Assembly (NCBI GenBank): GCA_020555865.1
Contig: JAJCJJ010000002.1
Span: 1 to 64,000, forward strand
Reading direction: 5' to 3'
Length of the DNA: 64,000 nt
Source: a bacterium 210917-DFI.7.65
GTDB lineage: Bacteria > Bacillota > Clostridia > Oscillospirales > Oscillospiraceae
Below, in pieces: positions 11,078 through 18,161 of this stretch. A program made the translations under genes and the position numbers. Under the pieces are notes generated by a model, which made no database searches, was not told the DNA's origin, and was given only the letters and a program-made list of their open reading frames with translations. Within the stretch, counting starts at the first letter, position 1, and every line of letters starts with the position of its first letter.

Positions 11078-11340
11078 TGGCCGATCGGGATAAGATCACC
11101 CGCATGCTGAAAACCGCTCGCGGCCAGATCGACGGCGTACTGAATATGATTGAAGAGGATCGCTACTGCATCGACATCTCCAACCAGATCCAAGCTGCTC
11201 AGGCCATTTTGGGCAAGGCCAACGCTGAGGTGCTCAAAGCCCACGTGCATCACTGCGTCCGCGCAGCCGTGGCCCAGGGCGATGCTGCGGAAAAACTGGA
11301 TGAGATCTCCCTGATTCTGGAAAAGCTGGCTAAAAAATAA
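11074..11340 (+). CDS. csoR: CsoR-family copper-sensing repressor
   Basis: This 88-residue, all-helical repressor has the Cu(I) ligands Cys32, His57 and Cys61 in the spacing of CsoR of Mycobacterium tuberculosis (25 and 4 residues apart). The N-terminal RLKTARGQ-like segment (MLKTARGQIDGV) is typical. It overlaps the copA stop by four bases, so it is translationally coupled to the pump. A palindrome of the CsoR type overlaps the start of the operon, indicating autoregulation. A strong terminator follows. Confidence 0.94.
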   Translation: MMADRDKITRMLKTARGQIDGVLNMIEEDRYCIDISNQIQAAQAILGKANAEVLKAHVHHCVRAAVAQGDAAEKLDEISLILEKLAKK

Positions 11341-11372
11341 TTGTCCGACGTTTTCCGGCGCCCGTGCGCCGC

Positions 11373-11417
11373 CGCCTCAAAAGCGGCATGGCAGGAAGCC
11401 ATGCCGCTTTTGAGGCG
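11373..11417. terminator. Long perfect hairpin after csoR
   Basis: Twenty-base arms (11373-11392 and 11398-11417) surround a 5-base loop. It ends the copA-csoR unit on the plus strand and may also serve the minus-strand gene that ends at 11576. Confidence 0.8.
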
Positions 11418-11575
11418 TTTCTGGAAAATTGATGATAATTTGAAACCTTTCCGAAAAAAGTGCTACAATAGGGCTCGATAAAAAGGAGATGCAACGGCCA
11501 AAATGCGCTGAAGAAAAGAAAACCATCTCAAAAAACGCCGCACCCCATACAGGGTGCGACGTTTTGCATTCTTTT

Positions 11576-12274
11576 TCAACGCCGAGAACGTTTTTCCATC
11601 GTCTCATCCAGCGGTGGTACAAAGGTCCAAAGCCAGCGGTAAAGAGGCACCAGCACAGCAAAACGCTCCACCAGATACGCCGGCAGCGAAGCGCTCATGC
11701 TGGCATCGCTCCATGGCTCAAAGGCCGAAAAACCAATGCTTTTCAAATTGTACCACCGGTCAATGCGTTCGGACACATGGCCCTTGGGCCGTTTGTAGGA
11801 TTCCCCATCCAGCTGAAAGCTGCCGTCTTTTTCAAAGGCGCGGATCATGCGCTCTGCCTTGGCGGGGTTCGCCTCCATCGCTGCGCGCATATTTTTCATA
11901 AAGTCCGGCGGGCAGTTGTAGCTGCCGAACCCATAACTGATGCCTTCGGCGGAGATTTCCGCGTAAAACGTGGGCGCTATCGACCAGCGCTCCTGCTGGG
12001 CCAGCACAAACCAGATATGATCCCGATAAGGCCCCTGAGGCTGCGGCCGCCGGGCGTCCCGGTAGATCCGGCTGCAGCGCCACAAGCTTTCCAGGCCGTA
12101 CCGCGCTTCCATCCCCGCGCACACCTCCCGTGCCAGGGCCTTCATCGGCTCATAAATCTTTTCCACATATGTGGCTTTATGCTCTGCAAACCATTCCCGG
12201 TTATTGTTAAAACGGATCGCCCAGAAAAAGTCGATCATCGCATCTTCAAACCCGGTAAATGTCGTATCTTTCAT
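11576..12274 (-). CDS. DUF2461-like protein of unknown function
   Basis: This 232-residue soluble protein resembles the DUF2461 family (GF.DAMIDFFWAIRFNNNREWF at the N-terminus, then a core with RIYRDARRPQPQGPYRDHIW and GFSAFEPWSD). No catalytic residues are established for the family. The start is the ATG at 12274, which follows AGAGAGG; the frame runs 22 codons further without a better binding site. It reads toward the copper hairpin and is preceded by the SLOG gene on the same strand, 52 bases away, so the two may be co-transcribed. Confidence 0.75.
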   Translation of the reverse strand: MKDTTFTGFEDAMIDFFWAIRFNNNREWFAEHKATYVEKIYEPMKALAREVCAGMEARYGLESLWRCSRIYRDARRPQPQGPYRDHIWFVLAQQERWSIAPTFYAEISAEGISYGFGSYNCPPDFMKNMRAAMEANPAKAERMIRAFEKDGSFQLDGESYKRPKGHVSERIDRWYNLKSIGFSAFEPWSDASMSASLPAYLVERFAVLVPLYRWLWTFVPPLDETMEKRSRR

Positions 12275-12326
12275 CGTATATCCTCTCTTCCGTGTATCCG
12301 GCCAACCGCCAATTCTCCGGCGGCGT

Positions 12327-12854
12327 TCAGCGGCGGGCATACTCGCTTTCTTCCACCGGCGGCACCAACACTACAGGCAAACATCGACGCAGGGCATATT
12401 CCACCGTTCGCTGCGTACCACCCGTCTGACCGTCATAAACCGCGATCACCATAGCCGCATGATCCACCATATAACGGTTGCGCCGCATCATGCAGCCTGG
12501 GCCGTAGCGCTCCTGCACCATGGTTTCATAATCACACGCCGCCAAAAGCCGCTGCCGGCGCACTCTGTCCTCTGCAGGCCATCCATCTGCCTGCGTAGGG
12601 CAGGGCACCGCCGCTTCGAGGGTGATTTCTGGCCAGTCCCGCTTCATTTCCAGCACCAGTTCGGCAAAATACAAATCGCAGCCCTGGGCCATGCCGCACA
12701 AAAAATGCTCCATTTCACAGCGGCAGGCGTCTTCAACAGCTGCGCGCAGACGTCGCTTCAAATCTGCGCACCGCGGGTCGCGCTCGTCGCTCAGCCACGG
12801 CAACTTCTGAGGGCGGTATCCTGTAAATGCGCAGGCTGTCTGTCTTCCCCGCAT
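12327..12854 (-). CDS. SLOG-domain protein (DUF1273/YpsA-like)
   Basis: This 175-residue single-domain protein has the Rossmann-like SLOG fold. The N-terminal CAFTGYRP motif, the FLCGMAQGCDLYFAELVL segment and the DHAAMVIAVYDGQTGGT strand-loop are the family nucleotide-binding signatures. SLOG proteins are thought to bind nucleotide-like ligands; the role of this one is unknown. The start is the ATG at 12854, placed after GGGGAGGAG; an ATG seven codons upstream lacks a site. Confidence 0.8.
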   Translation of the reverse strand: MRGRQTACAFTGYRPQKLPWLSDERDPRCADLKRRLRAAVEDACRCEMEHFLCGMAQGCDLYFAELVLEMKRDWPEITLEAAVPCPTQADGWPAEDRVRRQRLLAACDYETMVQERYGPGCMMRRNRYMVDHAAMVIAVYDGQTGGTQRTVEYALRRCLPVVLVPPVEESEYARR

Positions 12855-12996
12855 GCTGCGCTCCTCCCCTTCCATTATTCTTGTTTTTCTTTATTATAGC
12901 ACATACATTCTATTTTGCAAGCGTCAATCCCCTTGCCTGTTCCCGCTTTTCCCAGCCATTTTTCTGTATTTCTTTACAATTTCCACCCATTGCCTC

Positions 12997-13025
12997 TTGC
13001 ATTTTCCGTCTGTCAGCGCTATACT
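12997..13025 (+). promoter_or_regulatory. Promoter of ribU
   Basis: TTGCAT (12997-13002) and TATACT (13020-13025) are separated by 17 bases, about 20 bases before the riboswitch begins. Confidence 0.7.
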
Positions 13026-13043
13026 GTGTCCACAAAGAAAGAA

Positions 13044-13165
13044 GCGTTTCAGGGCAGGGTGCAATTCCCGACCGGCGGTACAGTCCGCGAGCCGCATAAT
13101 TTTTGCGTGCTGAATCGGTGCAACTCCGATACCGACAGTGACAGTCTGGATGGAAGAAACGATCT
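13044..13165 (+). ncRNA. FMN riboswitch (RFN element)
   Basis: Conserved RFN blocks appear in order: TTCAGGGCAGGGTG, TTCCCGACCGGCGGTA, CGCGAGC, AATCGGTG, CCGATACCGACAGT and AGTCTGGATGGAAGAA. It is followed by an intrinsic terminator (13195-13226) and by the riboflavin transporter gene. FMN binding should favour the terminator and shut off riboflavin uptake. Ends are approximate by a few bases. Confidence 0.95.
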
Positions 13166-13194
13166 GGCACACCGTTCCGGTGTTGTATCCGTTT

Positions 13195-13226
13195 GCCCGA
13201 AAGCTTGCCTTTCGGGTGTTTTTTTG
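13195..13226 (+). terminator. Riboswitch-controlled terminator
   Basis: CCCGAAAG (13196-13203) pairs with CTTTCGGG (13209-13216), followed by a T run. It stands between the FMN aptamer and ribU. Confidence 0.92.
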
Positions 13227-13258
13227 TGCCTGCAATAAGAAAAGGGGGAATTGACTAT

Positions 13259-13846
13259 ATGCATACCAACACACAGAGTAAAATTCACAAAATGGTAGTC
13301 ACCGCCATGCTGTCCGCCGTAGCGGCAGTATTGATGTTTCTGGAGTTCAGCGTGCCCATTATGCCCAGTTTCATCAAGCTGGATATTTCCGAGCTGCCGG
13401 CCCTTCTGGCCTCTTTTTCCCTGGGGCCTGTCTACGGGGTGGTCGTCTGCCTGGTCAAAAATCTGATCAATCTGACCCATACCAGCACGGGCGGCGTAGG
13501 CGAACTGTGCAATTTCCTTCTGGGCGTCACATTTGTTGTTCCCGCCGGCCTTCTATACAAAAAAATGAAGAACCGCAAAGGCGCCTTTCTCGGTTCGCTG
13601 GTTGGCTCGGCAATCATGGCTGTGCTCAGTGTACCGCTGAACTATTTTATCACGTATCCCATCTATGCCGTTTTCATGCCTATGGAAGGCATCATCGGTA
13701 TGTATCAGTTGATCCTTCCTTTTGTAGATAACCTGCTACAGTGCCTTCTGGTATTCAATATGCCGTTTACCTTCGCCAAAGGTATGCTGGATGTGCTGAT
13801 TGCCTTTTTGATCTACAAGCCCTTATCGCCCTTGCTGCATCGATGA
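13259..13846 (+). CDS. ribU: Riboflavin ECF transporter S component
   Basis: This 195-residue membrane protein has six predicted helices. It is the substrate-binding (S) component of an energy-coupling-factor transporter for riboflavin. The segments KLDISELPALLASFSLGP and KNLINLTHTSTGGVGE are typical of RibU. The start is the ATG at 13259 behind AAAGGGGG. The FMN riboswitch in its leader supports the substrate. The shared ECF ATPase and T subunits are not in the window. Confidence 0.94.
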   Translation: MHTNTQSKIHKMVVTAMLSAVAAVLMFLEFSVPIMPSFIKLDISELPALLASFSLGPVYGVVVCLVKNLINLTHTSTGGVGELCNFLLGVTFVVPAGLLYKKMKNRKGAFLGSLVGSAIMAVLSVPLNYFITYPIYAVFMPMEGIIGMYQLILPFVDNLLQCLLVFNMPFTFAKGMLDVLIAFLIYKPLSPLLHR

Positions 13847-13852
13847 ACTCAT

Positions 13853-13883
13853 GCCCAGGCCCGCTCCCGGACCTGGGCTTTTC
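13853..13883 (+). terminator. Terminator after ribU
   Basis: GCCCAGG (13853-13859) pairs with CCTGGGC (13872-13878), followed by TTTTC. Confidence 0.75.
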
Positions 13884-13907
13884 TGCAGCGTCCTCAAAAA
13901 CATCTGT

Positions 13908-13936
13908 TTGATTTTTCTCCATTTTTATGCTATGCT
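13908..13936 (+). promoter_or_regulatory. Promoter of dinB
   Basis: TTGATT (13908-13913) and TATGCT (13931-13936) are separated by 17 bases, 35 bases before the GTG start. I see no LexA box. Confidence 0.6.
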
Positions 13937-13970
13937 GATTTCAGTTTGTTGGAAAAGGAGGTGGGCAGCT

Positions 13971-15227
13971 GTGCCTCGGACCATTTTGCACTGCGATATG
14001 AACAGTTTTTACGCTTCCGTGGAACTGCTGCAGTATCCCGAGCTGCGCCGGAAACCCGTGGCTGTATGCGGTGATCCCACCTCCCGCCACGGCATTATTT
14101 TAGCCAAAAACGAGGCTGCCAAAAAATATGGTGTCGTTACGGCGGAAACCATCTGGCAGGCCCGCAGAAAATGCCCGGGTCTTATTCTGCTGCCGCCCCA
14201 CCGGGAGGGCTACAGCGCATACTCCAAGCAAATCAACGCCATTTATGGCCGCTACACTGACCTTGTGGAGCCGTTCAGCATCGACGAAAGCTGGCTGGAT
14301 ATCACAGGGAGCATGCACCTGTTTGGCGGCAACGGCAAGGCCATTGCCGATGAAATCCGTGCAGCAGTACGGAAGGAAACCGGACTGACCTGCTCCGTTG
14401 GCGTGTCCTTCAACAAGATCTTTGCCAAACTGGGCAGCGATTACAAAAAACCGGATGCCACCACGGTTCTTTCCCCGGACTGCTGGCGGGAAACCGTATT
14501 CCCGCTGCCAGTGTCGTCGCTGCTGTTTGTGGGAAAAACTGCTTCCAAAACGCTGCACCAGTACGGGATTGACACTATTGGCCAGCTGGCGCAGTCCAGC
14601 CCCGCAATGCTTCAGGAGCTGTTCGGCAAGATGGGACAGCAGCTTTACGAATATGCCAACGGACTGGAACACGCCCCGGTGCGCCCCTACGGCGAGCGCG
14701 CCCCGGTCAAATCCGTCGGCAATGGCACCACATTCAGCCACGATTTAACCTGTTGGGAGGACGTCCTTCGCCATATTACCATCCTGTCGGATACGGTGGC
14801 CGTCCGCCTTCGCCAACATGGCCTGTACTGCACCGGCGTACAGGTGATGATCCGCGATCCGTCCTTTCGTACCATCACGCGGCAAAAACAGCTGCCGCAC
14901 AGCACCCATCTGGCCCGGGACATCACCGCAGCCTGCATGGAACTGCTGCACTCTTCCTGGCAAATGCCTCACCCGATCCGCATGCTGACCGTCACCGCTC
15001 TGAACCTCGCTCCTGCTGACCAGTGGTCTCAACAGCTGAACCTGTTTTCCGCCGTTTCCTCCGAACAGGAACACAGAGCGGAGCAGTTGGAAGGCGCCAT
15101 GGATCAGATCCGCGCTAAATTCGGAGCCGGTGCTATCGCGTACGGCGCAGCCTTCGCTGAGCAACAGCTCCGCAAATCACAAAAAAAGAAAAACGATGGC
15201 CCCGTATTTCCGGAATCCAACCCCTGA
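13971..15227 (+). CDS. dinB: DNA polymerase IV (Y family)
   Basis: This 418-residue translesion polymerase starts with the catalytic strand ILHCDMNSFYASVE, including the first metal-binding Asp and the steric-gate region. The second acidic motif is YSIDE-like (VEPFSIDESWLDITG). The thumb HhH region and the little-finger domain follow. The start is a GTG at 13971, eight bases past AAAAGGAGG; the open frame extends 40 codons upstream into the promoter. It is the last gene before the split sigK locus and reads toward it. Confidence 0.93.
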   Translation: MPRTILHCDMNSFYASVELLQYPELRRKPVAVCGDPTSRHGIILAKNEAAKKYGVVTAETIWQARRKCPGLILLPPHREGYSAYSKQINAIYGRYTDLVEPFSIDESWLDITGSMHLFGGNGKAIADEIRAAVRKETGLTCSVGVSFNKIFAKLGSDYKKPDATTVLSPDCWRETVFPLPVSSLLFVGKTASKTLHQYGIDTIGQLAQSSPAMLQELFGKMGQQLYEYANGLEHAPVRPYGERAPVKSVGNGTTFSHDLTCWEDVLRHITILSDTVAVRLRQHGLYCTGVQVMIRDPSFRTITRQKQLPHSTHLARDITAACMELLHSSWQMPHPIRMLTVTALNLAPADQWSQQLNLFSAVSSEQEHRAEQLEGAMDQIRAKFGAGAIAYGAAFAEQQLRKSQKKKNDGPVFPESNP

Positions 15228-15231
15228 CTTC

Positions 15232-15262
15232 GCAGCAGCCGTTTTTCAGGCTGCTGCATTTC
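15232..15262. terminator. Hairpin between dinB and the sigK 3' fragment
   Basis: Nine-base arms GCAGCAGCC (15232-15240) and GGCTGCTGC (15249-15257) lie between two convergent genes and could end both transcripts. The T tract is weak. Confidence 0.55.
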
Positions 15263-15332
15263 TATTTCTGCGTCCGCTCGAATTCCCTGCCCAGCTTTTC
15301 CAGCGCTTTCTTTTCCAGGCGGGATACATAGC
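15262..15332 (-). CDS. sigK: sigK, 3' (C-terminal) fragment
   Basis: The minus strand encodes, after the core sequence, a C-terminal tail reading YVSRLEKKALEKLGREF and ending in a TAG stop at 15264-15262. This is the end of a sigma-K, comparable to ISRSYVSRIEKRALMK in Bacillus subtilis SigK. It has no start codon of its own and is separated from the rest of sigK (21919-22566) by a 6.6-kb element. Excision at the 10-bp core joins it in frame to the N-terminal part, giving 19 residues plus stop after Ser212. Confidence 0.9.
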
Positions 15333-15357
15333 GACACGCCTATTGTAAACGATGCCC
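15323..15357 (+). repeat. Left attachment site of the sigK element
   Basis: The core GATACATAGC (15323-15332) is followed, 11 bases inside the element, by TGTAAACGATGCCC (15344-15357). The same arm appears inverted at the right end with one mismatch. Inverted arms around the core are the expected zinc-ribbon/recombinase contacts of a large serine recombinase attP. Confidence 0.75.
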
Positions 15358-15358
15358 T

Positions 15359-16936
15359 TTAAGAAATCGCCTCCAGCTCATGGAAGCGGAATTTGATGAT
15401 GATCTCTTTTTCCTCGGTCAGCTCCACCCGTTCGATGAGGCTGACCAGCAGCTCCCGACTGGTGAGAGCTGAATCCAGAAACTGTTTTACCAGTGCCCTG
15501 GCTTTTTCTTCGGTGTTCACCGGCTGCTTTGCCTGTTCCTGAAGGCTCTTCAGCCGATCTTCCAGAACTGTGCGGTCCATCTTGACTTTCTGATAGATGC
15601 GCTGAAAGTCCTCTTCAGAGAGCAGCCCATTCAGCCGGTCCATATACATCTGATCCAGGTTGGTGGTCAGAGCGGTGATTTTGGATTGCAGTGCCTGTAT
15701 TTCTGCTTCACAACTGGCCGCCTTGCTAGCGTTCTCCACTGCTTCTTCTGCAATCGGGCACAGCTTATCGGGATGCAGATAGGCCCGGCAGACCTCCCGC
15801 ACCTTGGCGAATACCGCTTCATTCACCGTTTCTTCCTTGATGGAATGACAGGTGCAAACGCCCGCCTTGGTGAATCGCTGGTAGGTTCGACAGACAAAGA
15901 ACAGGCGATCCTCACCGGCGGCATTTTTACGGTTGAGTACCGCCATAGGGTAGCCGCACTCGTGGCAAAAGATCAGTCCTTTCAGCAGAAAGTCATAGGT
16001 CCGGCTTCGGGTGTGCTTGCGACTGTTCACCAGCAGCTGTACCTTTTGAAAGGTCTCCGGATCAATGATCGGTTCATGGGTCCCCTCCACTACCACCCAG
16101 TTTTCCGGCGATTGCCGCAGGCACTTTTGGGATTTATAGCTGATCTTTACACTGCGCCCCTGCACCATATTGCCGATGTAGGTCTCGTTTTTCAGCATTT
16201 CGGAAATCCGCTCGCTGCTCCACAGTCCAGTGTAGGGGCCAGGGTTCCCGACCTTCCAGCCGCAATAGGTAGCCGGTGTGGGGATACCTTCTTCGTTGAG
16301 CGTAGTCGCAATTTTGCGGCAGCTCATACCAGAGAGGGCCAGTGCGAAGATCCGCCGCACCACCGGAGCCACTTCCTCGTCAATGACGATTTTGTTTTTC
16401 TCGGTGGGGTGCATCTTGTACCCGTACATGGGCTTGCCGCCGATGAACTGCCCCTTCCGCTGCTTATCCCGCTTGACGCTCTTGATCTTCTTGGAGATGT
16501 CCTTGGCATACATATCGTTCATGATGGCACGGAAAGGGGTGATGTCGTTGGCGGTGGAGTCCACGCCGGTATCAATGCCGTCCAGCAGGGAAATATACCG
16601 AACCCGATGTTCCGGGAAGTACCGCTCCATATAGTGACCGGTCATGATATAATCACGGCCCAAACGGGAAAGGTCCTTGGTGATGACCATATTGACCTTT
16701 TTGGTTTCAATGTCGCCAATCATCCTCTGGAAGCTAGGGCGGTCAAAACTGGTGCCGCTGAATCCGTCATCTACATAGGTGTCATAGACACTCAGCCGGT
16801 GCTGCTGCACAAATTCCCGCAGCAGGGATTCCTGGTTCTGGACACTTTGAGATGGTCCCTCGTTTTCATCCTCCTTTGATAGTCTGATGTATAAAGCCAC
16901 ATGGTAATCCATGGGGTTGCTTATCTCTAAGTACAT
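15359..16936 (-). CDS. Large serine recombinase (sigK element excisionase/integrase)
   Basis: This 525-residue site-specific recombinase has the resolvase domain first (residues about 10-155), with catalytic Ser20 in YIRLSKED and the Arg-containing KDLSRLGRDYI. A recombinase domain follows (about 165-290). Then comes a zinc ribbon (FCHECGYPM with a later CxC pair) and a coiled-coil segment (about 400-475). It most resembles SpoIVCA/TnpX-type enzymes. The 3' end is only 26 bases from the left core. The start at 16936 follows CAGGAGGTAA. It is co-transcribed with the 48-residue protein 27 bases upstream, on the same strand as sigK. Confidence 0.95.
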   Translation of the reverse strand: MYLEISNPMDYHVALYIRLSKEDENEGPSQSVQNQESLLREFVQQHRLSVYDTYVDDGFSGTSFDRPSFQRMIGDIETKKVNMVITKDLSRLGRDYIMTGHYMERYFPEHRVRYISLLDGIDTGVDSTANDITPFRAIMNDMYAKDISKKIKSVKRDKQRKGQFIGGKPMYGYKMHPTEKNKIVIDEEVAPVVRRIFALALSGMSCRKIATTLNEEGIPTPATYCGWKVGNPGPYTGLWSSERISEMLKNETYIGNMVQGRSVKISYKSQKCLRQSPENWVVVEGTHEPIIDPETFQKVQLLVNSRKHTRSRTYDFLLKGLIFCHECGYPMAVLNRKNAAGEDRLFFVCRTYQRFTKAGVCTCHSIKEETVNEAVFAKVREVCRAYLHPDKLCPIAEEAVENASKAASCEAEIQALQSKITALTTNLDQMYMDRLNGLLSEEDFQRIYQKVKMDRTVLEDRLKSLQEQAKQPVNTEEKARALVKQFLDSALTSRELLVSLIERVELTEEKEIIIKFRFHELEAIS

Positions 16937-16963
16937 GATTTACCTCCTGAGATAAGCGGCCAT

Positions 16964-17110
16964 TCATCGCTTACATTGTACAATGGGATGCTCCATCGCA
17001 GCAAGAATGCGGCCAAGATAAAGCCGAAAAGATTCTTCCAAAATTTCAGAGATACTCTTTTCGGTATTGCTGTAAGTACATTGCACAACAGGCAAGTCTC
17101 TTTTTTTCAT
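16964..17110 (-). CDS. 48-residue protein upstream of the recombinase, candidate directionality factor
   Basis: This small protein starts MKKRDLPVVQCTYSN and contains an amphipathic helix around EILEESFRLYLGRILA. AAGGAGGG precedes the ATG at 17110; a longer in-frame start at 17206 would overlap the preceding gene. It is followed by the recombinase after 27 bases. I recognise no family. Large serine recombinases often need a small partner protein for excision (for example SprB of SPbeta), and its position makes that role possible. This is inference. Confidence 0.65.
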   Translation of the reverse strand: MKKRDLPVVQCTYSNTEKSISEILEESFRLYLGRILAAMEHPIVQCKR

Positions 17111-17131
17111 ACGCTTTCCCTCCTTTTGTTC

Positions 17132-17139
17132 ATCGTATG
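17132..17139 (-). promoter_or_regulatory. Possible mother-cell sigma (E/K) -10 element before the recombinase operon
   Basis: On the minus strand CATACGAT fits the CATACNNT pattern of sigma-E/sigma-K -10 boxes. A start near 17125 would give a 15-base leader with the ribosome binding site. I do not see a clear -35 box. A terminator just upstream (17181-17207) implies that the recombinase genes need their own promoter. Confidence 0.35.
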
Positions 17140-17169
17140 TAGGGAACCGCTTCTTCTTGCCTGTCCTTC

Positions 17170-17207
17170 TGCAAAAGAAAAGTGACCTGCTTTTTAGGCA
17201 AGTCACT
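17170..17207 (-). terminator. Terminator after the metallopeptidase-like gene
   Basis: Arms at 17181-17190 and 17198-17207 (AGTGAC on the minus strand, one G-T pair) are followed on the minus strand by TTTTCTTTTGC. The stem includes the stop codon of the gene ending at 17203. Confidence 0.75.
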
Positions 17208-17991
17208 CAGCGGTTTTCAATTTATATGTGAAATAGGATCGAAATATCGTTTTGTCCGTTTTTGGAACCATAGTGAATGGATCGGCCGAGGTGAGCTCCG
17301 GCTCGATCAGCAAACTCATCGCAAAACAGTGGGCGAAGAATTCTTTTCTGTCCACACCATTCAAATCAAGATGGAGCAGGGCGGAAACAACCTGAAAATC
17401 ATCCGGTTGTACTTCCATCGTACCGGTCAGCGCCAGATTGATCATGTGCCCGACTTCATGGAGTAGGATGCTTTGCGGGGTAGCTGAAAAATCTTTGTGA
17501 GGGACCAGCAGATAAATGTCAGCCTGCATCTTGCCGCCTGCTCTCTGATAACAGCGACAAAAGGAATCCTCTGTTTTATGGGTTGCGGGGAGCAGGAAGA
17601 GCAGTGTATGATGCTCTTTCCAAATGTACCGAGAGAAGCAATAAACTCGTTCTGCTACTCGCATAACCGTTTCGGTATCTTCGGTGGAAATCGGCATTTT
17701 ATCTGTATCTGTGTACTGCTGTTCGATCTCCTGCACCAGCGCTGCCATCTGTCGCGCGTTTTCTGCCTGATCCCCGGAAAAACTCCAGTTATGATACAAC
17801 AGTAGTGCGTATGCAGATTCCCCTTGCACAATGCTCCAACTAAGGTGTCCATCTAAGAAGGCAGAGAAGATCTGCTGTTCATACCGAAGTTGTAGTTCTT
17901 GATAAAGTTTTGCATAATCTGCCTGGCAATAGGCAGATGCTATTTTTCGGAGGAACTGTGTCAGTTCCTGAAAGCTAGTTATTCGTACCAT
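17203..17991 (-). CDS. Zinc-metallopeptidase-like protein of the sigK element
   Basis: This 262-residue soluble protein has H178-E-V-G-H182, a classical HExxH zinc site, and a candidate third ligand Glu217 in RKEFFAHCFAM. It lacks a signal peptide and membrane helices. The motif and mobile context recall ImmA/IrrE-type (DUF955) proteases that cleave mobile-element repressors, but there is no HTH domain and the rest does not match clearly. It is preceded by the tRNA-like relic and ends in a terminator. Function unknown. Confidence 0.7.
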   Translation of the reverse strand: MVRITSFQELTQFLRKIASAYCQADYAKLYQELQLRYEQQIFSAFLDGHLSWSIVQGESAYALLLYHNWSFSGDQAENARQMAALVQEIEQQYTDTDKMPISTEDTETVMRVAERVYCFSRYIWKEHHTLLFLLPATHKTEDSFCRCYQRAGGKMQADIYLLVPHKDFSATPQSILLHEVGHMINLALTGTMEVQPDDFQVVSALLHLDLNGVDRKEFFAHCFAMSLLIEPELTSADPFTMVPKTDKTIFRSYFTYKLKTAE

Positions 17992-18027
17992 ATAAGGTTT
18001 CCTTTCATGATAAACTCCAAAATCAAA

Positions 18028-18085
18028 GTTGGATGGACCATCCGCCTCCTAAGCGGAATGACTGTCGTTCGAATCCATTCTGATT
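18028..18085 (+). pseudogene. tRNA-Arg(CCU)-like relic
   Basis: A D-loop-like AGTTGGATGG, an intact 5-bp anticodon stem (18041-18045 with 18053-18057) around the loop CTCCTAA (anticodon CCT), and a T-loop consensus GTTCGAATCC appear in tRNA order. The D, T and acceptor stems do not pair, so this is not a working tRNA. tRNA-Arg genes are frequent targets of tyrosine integrases, and the integrase gene ends 77 bases away. It is probably a trace of an attachment site. Confidence 0.5.
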
Positions 18086-18114
18086 AGCAAAATTTTATCA
18101 GGAAATCTTGAAAC

Positions 18115-18152
18115 CAAGAGCGCCGGAAAATCTCCGGCGCTCTTGATTATTT
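18115..18152. terminator. Hairpin beside the integrase 3' end
   Basis: Twelve-base arms CAAGAGCGCCGG (18115-18126) and its complement (18134-18145) are followed on the plus strand by ATTATTTG. It lies just past the integrase stop. Confidence 0.7.
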
Positions 18153-18161
18153 GATTGGAAA

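Noticed and set aside
18028..18100. Functional tRNA-Arg gene
   Set aside because: Only the anticodon stem pairs; acceptor, D and T stems do not, so it is listed as a relic.
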